Positions 25,178-35,723 are shown, counted from the first letter of the stretch. The stretch: 64,000 bases of DNA from Methylobacillus flagellatus KT (GCF_000013705.1 NC_007947.1:868001-932000); one strand, 5' to 3'. The notes: a model not told the origin generated them from the letters alone. Numbers and translations: made by a program.

Positions 25178-26274
25178 AAGTTGGGACAGGACTCACACGC
25201 GGGCGTCAGCCGCTGCCAGGGCTTGCGGTACAAGCTGTTAGGCAAGCGATGGATCAAGCAGGTCTCGATATTGCCAATAGCGTGTTGCTGTTCTTGAGCG
25301 AGAATTTCGCGCAAAATCCGCAACCAGCCCTACGTGCTGCCGCGAAGGCGGCGAGCACCACTCAGGTTAGCGGTTGTTCCGCGCCTGGCATTTTTACCCA
25401 GGATGAATGGGTGCTGGACGGCTCTGCAGCAGCAGCGCTGGTGCTGGGCGATGATGCTGCCATCTCTCTGGCGAGAGGCCGAAAGGATGAAATACTGTTG
25501 ACATTGGCCGCCCCAAACGCATTCAACTCGTCTTGGATGATGTCACCTGGCATATGCTTCGGCGGAGTGGCAGGAGATGCAACTGGGCAAGGCCGGTTCT
25601 CAGTCTGGAATAATGGTAAAGCCTCGTCGGCTGGACATTGTCAACTGATCTTGGAGGGAGCGGCAGGCGTGGTCGATGTCGCCCATGCTGTCAAGCCGAT
25701 GAGTGTGCCGCAACGCATCGAACAGGCCAGCCGGCATGACTTGCTTGTATTGTCTAGTCAATCCGGCCCTCGCCAATCCGCATGGTCGAGCCTGACCAGC
25801 GCGCTTGGTGGTCAAGATATCGACGATCACGCGGGGATGCCGTGCCGTCGTGTGATGCTGATGCTGGCTGAGCATGAGGCAGAATTGTTGCGGAGGGAAT
25901 GCCAGCTTATTCCTATCGTGGGGGCCGATGCCGTCGCGCAGTCAGTCACGCTGACTAAGAAAGCTGTGCCCGGCAATTGGTGTGCCTGGGGGGTGTTGGA
26001 TCGTGATGCCGCGCAGCAGCATCTTGACGCCAAGATCGTCTCCATGGGCGCCCGCTTGCGCGATGAGCCCGCTTTTGGTTTGATGTTCTCCTGCCTGGCG
26101 CGCGGGCCACATTTTTATGATGGGGTAGATCAGGATATAGCGCTGTTGAAACGCTATTATCCCAGCATGCCGGTGATCGGGTTCTATGGCAATGGTGAAA
26201 TCGCCCCGCTCAATGGCCGCAATGTGTTGTGGCAAAATTCCGTCGTGCTGGGATTATTTACTGCTGAAAGTTGA
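25174..26274 (+). CDS. FIST-domain sensory protein
   Basis: The 366-residue protein contains FIST N (about 10-210) and FIST C (about 225-350) domains, with LLFLSENF near the start and GFYGNGEIAPL plus NSVVLGLF at the end. FIST proteins are thought to sense small ligands such as amino acids. It starts at TTG, overlapping the nth stop. Here it has no kinase or cyclase domain attached. It lies four bases ahead of thiD. Function unknown. Confidence 0.82.
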   Translation: MKVGTGLTRGRQPLPGLAVQAVRQAMDQAGLDIANSVLLFLSENFAQNPQPALRAAAKAASTTQVSGCSAPGIFTQDEWVLDGSAAAALVLGDDAAISLARGRKDEILLTLAAPNAFNSSWMMSPGICFGGVAGDATGQGRFSVWNNGKASSAGHCQLILEGAAGVVDVAHAVKPMSVPQRIEQASRHDLLVLSSQSGPRQSAWSSLTSALGGQDIDDHAGMPCRRVMLMLAEHEAELLRRECQLIPIVGADAVAQSVTLTKKAVPGNWCAWGVLDRDAAQQHLDAKIVSMGARLRDEPAFGLMFSCLARGPHFYDGVDQDIALLKRYYPSMPVIGFYGNGEIAPLNGRNVLWQNSVVLGLFTAES

Positions 26275-26277
26275 ACG

Positions 26278-27144
26278 ATGAATGCATCATTGTTGTTGAA
26301 TGCCGCTAACCGTTATCCACGCGTGCTTTCCATCGCGGGCTCGGACAGCAGCGGGGGAGCAGGCATACAGGCCGACCTCAAGACATTTTCCGCCCTGGGC
26401 TGCTATGGCATGACTGCCATTACTGCCTTGACAGCGCAGAATACCCAGGGAGTGCGCGCCATTCATAGCGTTCCACCCGAGATGCTGCGTGACCAGATTG
26501 ATGCCGTCGTGGAGGATATTGGCGTAGATGCCGTCAAGATCGGCATGTTGCATTCACCGGAAGTCGTGATGACTGTTGCGGAAGCGCTGGACACGCACGG
26601 CCTGGAGCACGTGGTGCTGGACCCGGTCATGGTGGCGGCCAACGGTGCCAAATTGATTTCGGACGAAGCCATCTCGGTGCTGGTAAAAGAACTTTTCCCC
26701 CGGGCGCTCGTGGTTACCCCCAATCTCGACGAAGCCGCATTGCTACTAGGCCGATCATTGACCGGAACCGATGAGCTGGAGCAGGCCGCGCAGGATCTAC
26801 TCGGCCTGCGCGCTCAGGCCATCTTGCTCAAGGGCGGGCACCTGCCCGGGCATGACGTCCTGGATATCCTGGTACAAGCCAATGCGGCAGGTCAAGTAAC
26901 CGAGCTGCACAAACTACATTCACTGCGCATTTCCACCCATAACCTGCATGGAACGGGATGCACCTTGTCCTCTGCGATTGCGGCATATCTGGCATTGGGT
27001 TTTAGTCTGCCAGATGCGGTGCAGGCCGCCAGAATTTATGTGCGTTCCGCCTTGTATGCGGGATCTAACGTCAGAACGGGCGCAGGCATCGGTCCGCTGA
27101 ACCATGGCTTTGCTCCGCAAGCGATGAAAGTGTGGGAGGCCTGA
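26278..27144 (+). CDS. thiD: HMP/HMP-phosphate kinase ThiD
   Basis: ThiD phosphorylates hydroxymethylpyrimidine and its phosphate in thiamine synthesis. The ribokinase fold is seen in VLSIAGSDSSGGAGIQADL (substrate site), VLDPVMVAANG, VTPNLDEAALL, LLKGGH and the anion-hole HGTGCTLSSAI. Length 288 is slightly above average. It overlaps the following DUF1841 gene by one base. Confidence 0.95.
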   Translation: MNASLLLNAANRYPRVLSIAGSDSSGGAGIQADLKTFSALGCYGMTAITALTAQNTQGVRAIHSVPPEMLRDQIDAVVEDIGVDAVKIGMLHSPEVVMTVAEALDTHGLEHVVLDPVMVAANGAKLISDEAISVLVKELFPRALVVTPNLDEAALLLGRSLTGTDELEQAAQDLLGLRAQAILLKGGHLPGHDVLDILVQANAAGQVTELHKLHSLRISTHNLHGTGCTLSSAIAAYLALGFSLPDAVQAARIYVRSALYAGSNVRTGAGIGPLNHGFAPQAMKVWEA

Positions 27145-27581
27145 TGGCCTTGTTCCACCCCAGTCGCGATCAGGTGCGCCAGTTTTTCTTCGATGCCTGG
27201 GCCAAGTTCCAACAGCAGCAAGCCTTGACCGACCTCGAGACCATTGCTGTCGACATCATCCAGGCACATCCTGAATACCATCATGTCTTGGAGGCGCCTG
27301 AGCAATATCTGGAGCAGTCCTATTTCCCCGAAATGGGGGAAACCAATCCCTTTCTCCATATGAGCCTGCACCTTTCCGTACTTGAGCAAGTGTCCATTGA
27401 CCAGCCTCCTGGTATCCATGCCGCTTACCATGCTTTGGCGCGCAAGTATGGCAGTGTGATTGAAGCGCAGCATGCGCTGATGGATTGCCTGGCTGAGGCG
27501 ATCTGGCAAGCTCAGCGCAGTAGTACCGGTCTTGATGCACAGGCTTACGCCGCTTGTATCGAGGCCAAGGCAAGAGGCTAG
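27144..27581 (+). CDS. DUF1841 family protein
   Basis: This 145-residue protein starts MALFHPSRDQVRQFFFDAW and has the family blocks IIQAHPEYH, PFLHMSLHLSVLEQ and YGSVIEAQHALMDCL. The family is widespread in beta- and gammaproteobacteria and has no assigned function. Mostly helical, no signal or membrane span. It ends the operon that began at rsxB. Confidence 0.85.
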   Translation: MALFHPSRDQVRQFFFDAWAKFQQQQALTDLETIAVDIIQAHPEYHHVLEAPEQYLEQSYFPEMGETNPFLHMSLHLSVLEQVSIDQPPGIHAAYHALARKYGSVIEAQHALMDCLAEAIWQAQRSSTGLDAQAYAACIEAKARG

Positions 27582-27611
27582 CCGCGTAAGCGGATATCTT
27601 GCTGTACCGGA

Positions 27612-29228
27612 TCAGTGGTGTTCGTGTCCATGCTGGCTGTCCAGCAAGCTGTAATAGTTTGAGGGCTCCAGCACGGTAGGTACGGCTTCCTCCGCCAGGA
27701 ACGGGTAATCCTTGCTGTAGTGCAAGCCGCGGCTTTCCTTGCGCTCCATGGCGCTCTTCACGATAAGTTCCGCAACCTGCAACAGGTTGCGCAATTCGAT
27801 CAGATTGTTGCTGATGCGGAAATTGCTATAAAACTCGTGCACTTCGTCGCGCAGCAAATGAATGCGGTGCAATGCGCGTGTCAGGCGCTTGTTGGTGCGG
27901 ACGATGCCGACATAATTCCACATGGTGCGACGTAGCTCGCTCCAATTGTGGGTGATGATGATTTCCTCGTCCGCATCGGTGACGCGGCTCTCATCCCAGT
28001 AGGGCAGGATGATTTCCGGCATCTGAGGCTGCCTGAGGATGTCCTGCGCTGCTGCCTGGCCGAATACCAGGCACTCCAGCAGCGAATTGCTGGCAAGGCG
28101 GTTGGCGCCGTGCAGGCCGGTACAGGCTGTCTCCCCGATGGCATATAAGCGCGGAATGTCTGTGCGACCAATATGGTCGGTCATGATGCCGCCGCAGCTA
28201 TAGTGTGCTGCAGGCACGACGGGAATGGGTTCGCGCGTGATGTCGATGCCCAGCTCGAAGCAGCGGCGGTAAATCGTGGGGAAGTGGGAAAGGATGAAGT
28301 CTGCTGGCTTGTGGGATATGTCGAGGTAGACGCACTCCAGGCCGCGTTTTTTCATTTCAAAATCAATTGCGCGCGCCACGATGTCGCGGGGCGCCAATTC
28401 GGCGCGCTCATCATGCCAAGGCATGAAACGTGTACCGTCCGGCAGCTTCAGTATGCCGCCCTCACCCCTGATAGCCTCTGAAATCAGGAACGATTTTGCT
28501 TCTGGGTGGTAAAGGCAGGTAGGATGGAACTGGATGAATTCCATATTGGCGATTCTGCAGCCTGCGCGCCAAGCCATGGCAACGCCGTCGCCAGAAGCGA
28601 CATCCGGGTTGGTGGTATAGAGGTAGACCTTTCCTGTTCCGCCGGTGGCTAATACGGTATGCTGCGCACCAATCGTGAGCACCTTGCCAGTCGTATTGTC
28701 CAGTACATAGGCGCCCAGGCAGGCGCTGCCTTCCATGTTGACTTTGCCAGCAGTGATGAGGTCGACTGCAATATGCTCTTCCAAGACGGTGATGTTGGGG
28801 TGCTTGCGCACTTTTTCGGCAAGGGTTTTCTGGACGGCATGTCCAGTGGCATCGGCTGCATGAATGATGCGCCGATGGCTGTGACCGCCTTCGCGGGTAA
28901 GATGGAAACCACTATTGTCATCTTCACGTGTGAAAGGCACGCCTTCTGCAATCAGCCACTCGACTGTTTCCCGGCCATGTTCTGCAACCAGGCGGGTAAC
29001 GGCAGCATCGCATAAACCCGCGCCAGCGATAAGGGTATCTTGAATATGCGCCTCTGTTGAGTCATCATCTGCAAGCACGGCAGCAATGCCGCCTTGCGCC
29101 CAGTTGCTTGAGCCATCGTTGATGCTGCGTTTGCTGATCAAGCAGACTTTTTTACTTGCCCCGACCTTGAGGGCGAGAGTGAGGCCTGCTAAGCCGCTGC
29201 CGATGATAAGGACGTCGTATTGCTGCAT
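27612..29228 (-). CDS. nadB: L-aspartate oxidase NadB
   Basis: NadB oxidises L-aspartate to iminoaspartate, the first step of de novo NAD synthesis. The FAD motif is [13 protein letters not shown], followed by [31 protein letters not shown], the active-site HPTCLYH and the [17 protein letters not shown] block near residue 390. Length 538 is typical of proteobacterial enzymes. It stands alone and is divergent from rpoE. Confidence 0.97.
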   Translation of the reverse strand: MQQYDVLIIGSGLAGLTLALKVGASKKVCLISKRSINDGSSNWAQGGIAAVLADDDSTEAHIQDTLIAGAGLCDAAVTRLVAEHGRETVEWLIAEGVPFTREDDNSGFHLTREGGHSHRRIIHAADATGHAVQKTLAEKVRKHPNITVLEEHIAVDLITAGKVNMEGSACLGAYVLDNTTGKVLTIGAQHTVLATGGTGKVYLYTTNPDVASGDGVAMAWRAGCRIANMEFIQFHPTCLYHPEAKSFLISEAIRGEGGILKLPDGTRFMPWHDERAELAPRDIVARAIDFEMKKRGLECVYLDISHKPADFILSHFPTIYRRCFELGIDITREPIPVVPAAHYSCGGIMTDHIGRTDIPRLYAIGETACTGLHGANRLASNSLLECLVFGQAAAQDILRQPQMPEIILPYWDESRVTDADEEIIITHNWSELRRTMWNYVGIVRTNKRLTRALHRIHLLRDEVHEFYSNFRISNNLIELRNLLQVAELIVKSAMERKESRGLHYSKDYPFLAEEAVPTVLEPSNYYSLLDSQHGHEHH

Positions 29229-29246
29229 AAGAACCTAGAAATGGAT

Positions 29247-29274
29247 GAACTTTAGCGAGTGTAGCGCTGTCTGT
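29247..29274 (+). promoter_or_regulatory. Candidate sigma-E-type promoter upstream of rpoE
   Basis: GAACTT at 29247-29252 and TCTGT at 29270-29274 are 17 bases apart, close to the sigma-E consensus (GAACTT, about 16, TCTGA) as I recall it. The site lies in the nadB-rpoE gap ahead of rpoE, where autoregulation by sigma-E is usual. The spacing is one base long and the last -10 base differs. Confidence 0.45.
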
Positions 29275-29422
29275 AGCACTAAGCTAGTCATGAAAATACA
29301 AAGGGAAGGTCATGATCAAGACAAATAATTTCGAGGAATTTTCGCGCATGAGCTTCGTCGACACGGGAGTGCGCGGGTATACTCCATCTGTCAAGAAAAC
29401 ACAGTCAGGGAGCGTGGCCGCA

Positions 29423-30040
29423 ATGGCAGTAACCCCGCCAGCGGGTAATCGGGAGCTAGACCAGCAGTTAGTTGAGCGCGCACAAAGTGGTGATAAGCGT
29501 GCGTTCGGGTTGCTGGTGGATAAGTACCAGCGCAAGCTGGGACGATTGCTTTCGCGCTTGATCAGGGATCCCGCCGAAGTTGAGGATGTCGTCCAGGAAT
29601 CCTTCATCAAGGCTTACCGGGCCTTGCCCAGCTTCCGTGGTGATAGTGCGTTTTATACCTGGTTGTACCGTATTGGCATCAACACTGCGAAGAATTACCT
29701 TGTCGCGATGGGACGCAGACCCCAGGCCACAGGGGATATCGAGATCGAAGACGCAGAAAATTTTGATGATGGCAATGAATTGCGCACCATGGATACCCCT
29801 GAGACGGAATTGATGGGCAAAGAGATTGCCCAAACTGTGAACGACACCGTCGCTATGTTGCCAGAGGAATTACGTACTGCGATTACCTTGCGCGAGATAG
29901 AAGGCCTTAGCTACGAGGAAATTGCCACCATGATGGACTGCCCCATAGGGACGGTACGTTCTCGTATTTTCCGTGCTCGTGAAACGATTGCCCAGAAGTT
30001 GCGTCCTTTATTGGACACCCCCGAAAACAGGAGATGGTAA
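29423..30040 (+). CDS. rpoE: Sigma-E envelope stress sigma factor RpoE
   Basis: This ECF sigma factor has region 2 (LVDKYQRKLGRLLSRLIRD, then EDVVQESFIKAYRALPSF and YTWLYRIGINTAKNYL) and region 4 (MLPEELRTAITLREIEGLSY, IATMMDCPIGTVRSRIFRAR). These blocks are as in E. coli RpoE. The chosen ATG gives 205 residues and starts 12 before the family's usual REL start. The open frame extends 37 codons further upstream. rseA, rseB and degP follow, making the class-standard stress operon. Confidence 0.95.
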   Translation: MAVTPPAGNRELDQQLVERAQSGDKRAFGLLVDKYQRKLGRLLSRLIRDPAEVEDVVQESFIKAYRALPSFRGDSAFYTWLYRIGINTAKNYLVAMGRRPQATGDIEIEDAENFDDGNELRTMDTPETELMGKEIAQTVNDTVAMLPEELRTAITLREIEGLSYEEIATMMDCPIGTVRSRIFRARETIAQKLRPLLDTPENRRW

Positions 30041-30498
30041 TGAAAAGTCAAATTTCAGCGCTGATGGATGGCGATATGGCGCTTGAGGATGCAGAGTATC
30101 TGTATACGACTTTGAAGTCTGGCGGTGAGTCTGCCCAGGCGTGGTCTGATTATCATTTGATTGGTGATGCCATGCGTGGCAACCCTGTTTTTAAGCCTGA
30201 TTTTACCGAACGCCTGATGGCAGCGCTTGAGGAGGAGCCTGTGCTTTTGGTGCCTGCTGTCAAGCGTAAACAGGCCGTGCTAAAGAACAGCAGGTTTTGG
30301 TCTGTAGCCGCTTCGGTTTCTGCGGTTGCATTTGTTGGATGGGTTGTGTTGCAACAACAAGTGCAGAGCGATCTTGACGATGACGCAACGCCAATGGAGA
30401 TTGCCCAAAGCTTGCCGGCTGACTATTGGCTTGCTCATCAATCCCAGGCCTCCAACAACTCTGCCTACTATATCCAGCCAGCCAATTACTCGGAGTAG
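30040..30498 (+). CDS. rseA: Anti-sigma-E factor RseA
   Basis: This 152-residue single-span protein starts by overlapping the rpoE stop (TAATG). The N-terminal cytoplasmic anti-sigma domain (SQISALMDGDMALEDAE, WSDYHLIGDAMRG) binds RpoE. The span is at about 87-105 (FWSVAASVSAVAFVGWVVL). The short periplasmic part (about 47 residues) is smaller than in E. coli RseA but should still meet RseB. Stress cleavage by DegS/RseP-type proteases would free RpoE; those proteases are not in the window. Confidence 0.9.
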   Translation: MKSQISALMDGDMALEDAEYLYTTLKSGGESAQAWSDYHLIGDAMRGNPVFKPDFTERLMAALEEEPVLLVPAVKRKQAVLKNSRFWSVAASVSAVAFVGWVVLQQQVQSDLDDDATPMEIAQSLPADYWLAHQSQASNNSAYYIQPANYSE

Positions 30499-30505
30499 TG
30501 GGTAG

Positions 30506-31456
30506 ATGAAGCGTTTTCTGCTGGCTTGGTTGCTGGCAACTCCGTTTGTGGCTGCGCATGCTGAATCTGAAGACCCTTGGCTTGTCCTGCAAAAGGCTGC
30601 CCGCGCAGCGCATGAGCTTAGTTACAAAGGAGTATTCATCTACCAGGCGGGCGATAATATCAAATCCGTCCAAATTACCCATACGAATTCAGGCCAAGGC
30701 GAGTATGCGCGCATGGTGGTGCTGGATGGCGCACCGCGCGAAGTGCTCAGCCAGGGTGGGGATGTGGTCATCTTCAGCTCCAAGAATGAGAAAGTCATCA
30801 TGGAAAAGCGTCGGGCGCATAACCTGTTCCCCGCTGTTCTGCCTGATGACATGGAGCTTCTCAAAGCCAATTATCAGGCTCGGATTGGCGGAACGGAGCG
30901 CATTGCCGGCCGCGCCGGTCGTGTAGTGTTCCTAGATCCGCGTGATGGCCTGCGCTATGCCTACAAGTTCTGGGCGGATTGCGAGTACGGCTTGCTGCTC
31001 AAGTCCCTGATGCTGAGCGAGCAAAAACAAATGCTGGAGCAAATGGCCTTCAGCCAGCTTAATATGATGGAAGAGCAGGGAATGGACTGGTTCCACCCTA
31101 GTGTCGATCATAGTAAGCATTATATTCTCGAAGAGGCTAATGCACAGCTGGTACAGGAGGCTTCGAACTGGACGGTTGGGGCCTTGCCGGTAGGCTACCG
31201 CAAGGTTGAGCAGGTGACCCGCTTGGTTCCTGGAAAAAGTGCGCCTGTTACACAAGTCATTTTCACGGATGGATTGGCTTCTGTCTCTCTCTTCATTGAA
31301 CCTTTATCCAAGGGTGTTCGTCCTAGAATCGGCCAAACATCTAAAGGGGCTACCCACTTCTATGCCAATGTCAGCAAGGGGCATCAGATACTGGTGGTTG
31401 GCGAGGTTCCTGCTGCGACTGTAGCGCAGATAGGCAGCGCAGTCAGTTTCAAATAG
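30506..31456 (+). CDS. rseB: Sigma-E regulator RseB (MucB)
   Basis: This 316-residue periplasmic protein has a signal peptide (MKRFLLAWLLATPFVAAHA). The larger N-terminal lipoprotein-sensing-like domain (SYKGVFIYQAGDNIKSVQI, LFPAVLPD) and smaller C-terminal domain (GYRKVEQVTRLVPG, VTQVIFTDGLASVSLFIE) match RseB/MucB. RseB binds RseA and shields it from cleavage until it senses LPS or lipoprotein faults. It is eight bases from rseA. Confidence 0.93.
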   Translation: MKRFLLAWLLATPFVAAHAESEDPWLVLQKAARAAHELSYKGVFIYQAGDNIKSVQITHTNSGQGEYARMVVLDGAPREVLSQGGDVVIFSSKNEKVIMEKRRAHNLFPAVLPDDMELLKANYQARIGGTERIAGRAGRVVFLDPRDGLRYAYKFWADCEYGLLLKSLMLSEQKQMLEQMAFSQLNMMEEQGMDWFHPSVDHSKHYILEEANAQLVQEASNWTVGALPVGYRKVEQVTRLVPGKSAPVTQVIFTDGLASVSLFIEPLSKGVRPRIGQTSKGATHFYANVSKGHQILVVGEVPAATVAQIGSAVSFK

Positions 31457-31619
31457 CTCGTCAGTGCCTGAAGCACAGTGATTTTTAAAGTATGGATTGG
31501 CCTTGCAGCATGCAAGCTGTGAGGTGCGCATTTTCATGGTTCATGAATGATGGTGTGTGAGTTTGCTGCTACAAAGTTCTTGGCAGCGTATGAGTGTGAC
31601 GTGTTAACGAGGTGACGCA

Positions 31620-33053
31620 ATGTTTAAAAAGCTAATTGCCATGTCAGCAATTTGTTTATTTGTTGGTATGGCGGGGGCAACGCCGGTTTTAGCCAAGGAA
31701 TTGCCCGATTTTACCGAGCTGGCGGAAAAGCAGGGAGCGGCAGTGGTCAATATCAGCGTGACCCAGGTCGTACAGTCTGGAATAGGTGGATCTCCTTTTC
31801 CCGGATTCCCCGAAGATGAGGCATTGAATGAATTCTTTCGCCGTTTTGGCATTCCAGGGTTTCCGGGTGTGCCGCGCGGACAAGGTGGTCCACAGCAACC
31901 TGAATTTAAATCCCAGTCCCTCGGGTCAGGATTCATCATTAGCAGCGATGGTTATATCCTGACGAATGCCCATGTAGTTCGCGAAGCCGATGAAGTGATC
32001 GTCAAGCTGAATGATAAACGTGAATTTCAGGCCAAGATTGTGGGGGTTGACCGCCGCACGGATGTCGCGCTGCTTAAAATTGATGCGACAGGGCTGCCGA
32101 AGGTCACCATTGGCAATCCTGAGCAACTGAAGGTAGGGGAGTGGGTGGTGGCAATTGGCTCCCCGTTTGGACTGGAAAGTACGTTGACCGCCGGTGTGGT
32201 CAGTGCAAAAGGCCGTGCCTTGCCACAGGAAAATTTTGTGCCTTTCATCCAGACCGATGTTGCCATTAACCCTGGCAATTCTGGCGGACCGTTATTCAAC
32301 CTCAAGGGTGAGGTGGTAGGCATTAACTCCCAGATATACAGCCGAACTGGCGGTTATATGGGGTTATCGTTCGCCATTCCGATTGATGTGGCCATGGATG
32401 TTGCCAATCAGCTCAAGATTTCCGGTCGCGTAGCGCGTGGCTGGCTTGGGATCGGTATTCAGGAAATGACCAAGGAGCTGGCTGAGTCGTTTGGTATGAA
32501 GAATACCAAAGGGGCTTTGGTCGCCGGCGTGGAAAAAGGCAGTCCTGCTGAAAAGGGCGGCCTGGAGCCAGGTGATGTCGTAATCAAGTTCGATGGCAAG
32601 GATGTCAATGTTTCTTCCGATTTGCCGCGTATCGTTGGTTCCACCAAGCCTGGCAAGAAGGTGCAGGTCGAAGTCTTGCGCAGGGGGGCTAGCAAGACCT
32701 TGAATATTACACTGGGTGAAATGCCGGCCGACAAGGATGAGGTTGTGCCAACTGCGCAGCCCGATGCCAAGCCAGAGTCCAATCGCCTGGGGTTGACCCT
32801 ACGCGAGTTGACGCCACAGCAGCGTCGTAGCCTCAATGGTCGCAATGCGCTGGTCGTGGTTGATGCGCAAGGTGCTGCTGCACAGGCAGGCATCCGCAGG
32901 GGAGATCTGATCCTAGCCCTGAACAATACGGAGGTGCAAAGCCTGGAGCAGTTCACCAAGCAGGTAAATGCGGTGCCTGCGGGTAAGACAGTGGCGTTGC
33001 TCGTGCAGCGGGAAAACAATACCCTGTACGTACCAGTCAAGGTTGGCAAGTAA
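31620..33053 (+). CDS. degP: Periplasmic serine protease DegP/MucD
   Basis: This Do-type protease has a signal peptide (ending TPVLA), a trypsin-like domain with His 118 (LTNAHVV), Asp 148 (RRTDVALL) and Ser 221 (NPGNSGGPL), then two PDZ domains (about 260-360 and 385-475). The long LA loop (about 54-95) is rich in Gly, Pro and Phe. DegP degrades or refolds misfolded periplasmic and outer-membrane proteins. It closes the rpoE operon, with a 163-base gap before it that may hold its own promoter. Confidence 0.95.
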   Translation: MFKKLIAMSAICLFVGMAGATPVLAKELPDFTELAEKQGAAVVNISVTQVVQSGIGGSPFPGFPEDEALNEFFRRFGIPGFPGVPRGQGGPQQPEFKSQSLGSGFIISSDGYILTNAHVVREADEVIVKLNDKREFQAKIVGVDRRTDVALLKIDATGLPKVTIGNPEQLKVGEWVVAIGSPFGLESTLTAGVVSAKGRALPQENFVPFIQTDVAINPGNSGGPLFNLKGEVVGINSQIYSRTGGYMGLSFAIPIDVAMDVANQLKISGRVARGWLGIGIQEMTKELAESFGMKNTKGALVAGVEKGSPAEKGGLEPGDVVIKFDGKDVNVSSDLPRIVGSTKPGKKVQVEVLRRGASKTLNITLGEMPADKDEVVPTAQPDAKPESNRLGLTLRELTPQQRRSLNGRNALVVVDAQGAAAQAGIRRGDLILALNNTEVQSLEQFTKQVNAVPAGKTVALLVQRENNTLYVPVKVGK

Positions 33054-33120
33054 GGCAGGCCAAGTAAAATATGTTGAGTGCCGGTATTTCCTGTAAAATC
33101 CGGCTCAATTAGAGTGTTGT

Positions 33121-33146
33121 AAAAGGGCGCTTCGGCGCCCTTCTTT
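33121..33146 (+). terminator. Hairpin terminator between degP and lepA
   Basis: A GGGCGC/GCGCCC stem with a TTCG-like loop is flanked by AAAA and by TTCTTT. The interrupted T run suggests partial termination, which would let some transcription pass on into lepA 26 bases later. Confidence 0.7.
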
Positions 33147-33171
33147 ACTTGGCTTAATCTAGAATAACTAC

Positions 33172-34965
33172 ATGAAGAATATTCGCAATTTTTCTATTAT
33201 CGCTCATATCGACCACGGCAAGTCCACGCTGGCCGACCGTATCATCCAGTTGTGCGGTGGGCTGTCCGACCGTGAAATGGAGGCCCAGGTACTGGACTCC
33301 ATGGATATTGAGCGTGAGCGCGGCATTACCATCAAGGCACAAACGGCGGCATTGGAATATAAGGCGCTGGATGGGCAGGTCTATAACCTGAATCTGATCG
33401 ATACTCCCGGTCACGTCGATTTTTCCTACGAGGTCAGCCGCTCTCTCGCTGCCTGCGAGGGCGCATTGCTGGTCGTGGACGCTTCGCAAGGCGTAGAGGC
33501 GCAAAGCGTGGCGAACTGTTATACCGCGATTGACCAAGGTGTCGAGGTGGTTCCTGTTCTCAATAAGATCGATTTGCCTGCAGCAGATCCGGAACGCGTG
33601 ATGCAGGAGATCGAGGATGTGATCGGCGTGGATGCTTCCGAGGCCGTGCGTTGTTCCGCCAAGACTGGTGTCGGGGTGCAGGATGTGTTGGAAACCATGA
33701 TTGCCAAGATACCCCCGCCGGTAGGCGACCCGGAAAAACCCTTGAAGGCTTTGATTATCGACTCATGGTTCGACAATTATGTGGGCGTCATTATGCTGGT
33801 GCGGGTGGTGGACGGCGTGCTCAAGCCCAAAGACAAGATCCGCATGATGGCGACCAAGGCAACTTACCTTTGCGAGCAGGTCGGTGTCTTCACACCCAAG
33901 TCCCGCCCGCGTGCCTCGTTGTCGGCGGGTGAGGTGGGATTCATCATCGCGGGCATCAAGGAGCTGACCAGTGCCAAGGTCGGCGACACTGTCACCCTTG
34001 CAGACAGGCCAGCCAGTGAAGCCTTGCCAGGCTTCAAGGAAGTCAAGCCACAGGTATTTGCCGGCTTGTATCCAGTGGAATCGAACCAGTTCGAGGCCTT
34101 GCGCGAAGCGCTGGAAAAGTTGCGCCTCAACGATGCTTCGCTGCAATTCGAGCCAGAAAACTCCAGTGCGCTAGGCTTCGGCTTCCGGTGCGGGTTCCTT
34201 GGCCTGTTGCACATGGAAATCGTGCAGGAGCGCCTGGAGCGCGAGTACGACATGGATCTCATCACCACAGCGCCGACTGTGGTGTATGAGCTGTTACTCA
34301 AGAGCGGGGAGGTGGTGCAGATCGAGAACCCGTCGCGCCTGCCTGAGCCGTCGCGCATTACCGAAATCCGCGAACCCATCATTACCATCAACCTGTTGAT
34401 GCCGCAGGATTACGTTGGCCCGGTGATGACCTTGTGCAATAACAAGCGCGGCGTGCAACGCAACATGCAATATATGGGGCGGCAGGTGATGCTGAGTTAC
34501 GAGATGCCGCTCAATGAAGTGGTATTGGATTTCTTCGACAGGTTGAAATCGGTGTCACGTGGTTATGCTTCCATGGATTATGAGTTCCTTGAGTTCCGTG
34601 CCGCGGACCTGGTCAAGCTCGATATCATGGTCAATGGTGAACGCGTCGATGCATTGTCGTTGATTGTGCACCGTTCAAACAGCGTTTACCGTGGCCGGGA
34701 ACTGGTATCCAAGATGCGCGAGCTGATTCCGCGCCAGATGTTTGATATTGCAGTGCAGGCTTCCATCGGCGCCAATATCATTGCCCGTGAGACGGTGAAA
34801 GCGATGCGCAAGAACGTCCTGGCCAAGTGTTATGGTGGCGACATCACCCGCAAGAAGAAACTTCTCGAAAAGCAGAAAGAAGGCAAGAAGCGTATGAAGC
34901 AAGTTGGTAATGTTGAAATTCCACAGGAAGCATTCCTGGCTATTTTGAGGGTTGAAGACAAATGA
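33172..34965 (+). CDS. lepA: Elongation factor 4 (LepA)
   Basis: EF4 is a ribosome-associated GTPase that acts in initiation or back-translocation. G-domain motifs are AHIDHGKST (G1), DTPGHVDF (G3) and NKIDLPAA (G4). EF-G-like domains II, III and V follow, then the LepA-specific C-terminal domain ([35 protein letters not shown]). Length 597 matches E. coli (599). Its stop overlaps the lepB start by four bases. Confidence 0.98.
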   Translation: MKNIRNFSIIAHIDHGKSTLADRIIQLCGGLSDREMEAQVLDSMDIERERGITIKAQTAALEYKALDGQVYNLNLIDTPGHVDFSYEVSRSLAACEGALLVVDASQGVEAQSVANCYTAIDQGVEVVPVLNKIDLPAADPERVMQEIEDVIGVDASEAVRCSAKTGVGVQDVLETMIAKIPPPVGDPEKPLKALIIDSWFDNYVGVIMLVRVVDGVLKPKDKIRMMATKATYLCEQVGVFTPKSRPRASLSAGEVGFIIAGIKELTSAKVGDTVTLADRPASEALPGFKEVKPQVFAGLYPVESNQFEALREALEKLRLNDASLQFEPENSSALGFGFRCGFLGLLHMEIVQERLEREYDMDLITTAPTVVYELLLKSGEVVQIENPSRLPEPSRITEIREPIITINLLMPQDYVGPVMTLCNNKRGVQRNMQYMGRQVMLSYEMPLNEVVLDFFDRLKSVSRGYASMDYEFLEFRAADLVKLDIMVNGERVDALSLIVHRSNSVYRGRELVSKMRELIPRQMFDIAVQASIGANIIARETVKAMRKNVLAKCYGGDITRKKKLLEKQKEGKKRMKQVGNVEIPQEAFLAILRVEDK

Positions 34966-35708
34966 TGTTTGCATTGTTTATGTTGGCGGTGCTGGTCATC
35001 ACTGGGGCGATCTGGCTGCTGGACAGCTTGTTCTGGCGCAAGAAGCGTGCTGCAGATGCGGCAGACCCTGTGATCGTGGAGTACTCCAAAAGCTTCTTCC
35101 CCGTAATCCTGGCCGTATTCCTGATTCGTTCCTTCATTGTGGAACCATTCAAGATTCCTTCCGGCTCCATGATGCCGACCTTGCTGGCCGGGGATTTCAT
35201 CTTGGTGAACAAGTTTTCCTACGGTCTGCGCGTACCTATCCTCAACAAGACTTTCTTTGAGATCGGGCATCCGCAACGCGGGGATGTGTTTGTGTTCCAC
35301 TATCCGCCTGATCCCTCGATTGACTACATCAAGCGCGTGGTTGGCGTGCCAGGGGATCGCATTGCCTATCGCAACAAGCGCCTCTATGTGAATGGCCAGG
35401 CGGTGCAGACTGAATATGTCGATGATTACAAGTATGTCGGCTCCGGCCTTAACATGATTGTGACCAAACGCTATCAGGAGCAGCTGGGCGATACCAAGCA
35501 CGATATCCTAATCGAGGAAAACGGCATGGCGTTCGATGGCGAGGTCGAGGTGCCTCCAGGTCACTACTTCGCCATGGGCGACAACCGGGACAATAGCAAG
35601 GACAGCCGTGTCTGGGGCTTCGTCCCCGAGGATAACCTGGTTGGCAAGGCATTCCTGATCTGGTGGAATTTTGACGACTTTGGCAGAATTGGCACCAAGA
35701 TCAAATAA
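34962..35708 (+). CDS. lepB: Signal peptidase I
   Basis: LepB cleaves signal peptides on the outer face of the inner membrane. N-terminal spans ([20 protein letters not shown] and [14 protein letters not shown]) flank a short basic loop. The catalytic Ser 69 is in [11 protein letters not shown] and Lys 124 in [11 protein letters not shown]. The box [14 protein letters not shown] (box E) is intact. Its translation is coupled to lepA, as in E. coli. Confidence 0.97.
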   Translation: MMFALFMLAVLVITGAIWLLDSLFWRKKRAADAADPVIVEYSKSFFPVILAVFLIRSFIVEPFKIPSGSMMPTLLAGDFILVNKFSYGLRVPILNKTFFEIGHPQRGDVFVFHYPPDPSIDYIKRVVGVPGDRIAYRNKRLYVNGQAVQTEYVDDYKYVGSGLNMIVTKRYQEQLGDTKHDILIEENGMAFDGEVEVPPGHYFAMGDNRDNSKDSRVWGFVPEDNLVGKAFLIWWNFDDFGRIGTKIK

Positions 35709-35723
35709 TTGGAGGGAGCCAGC

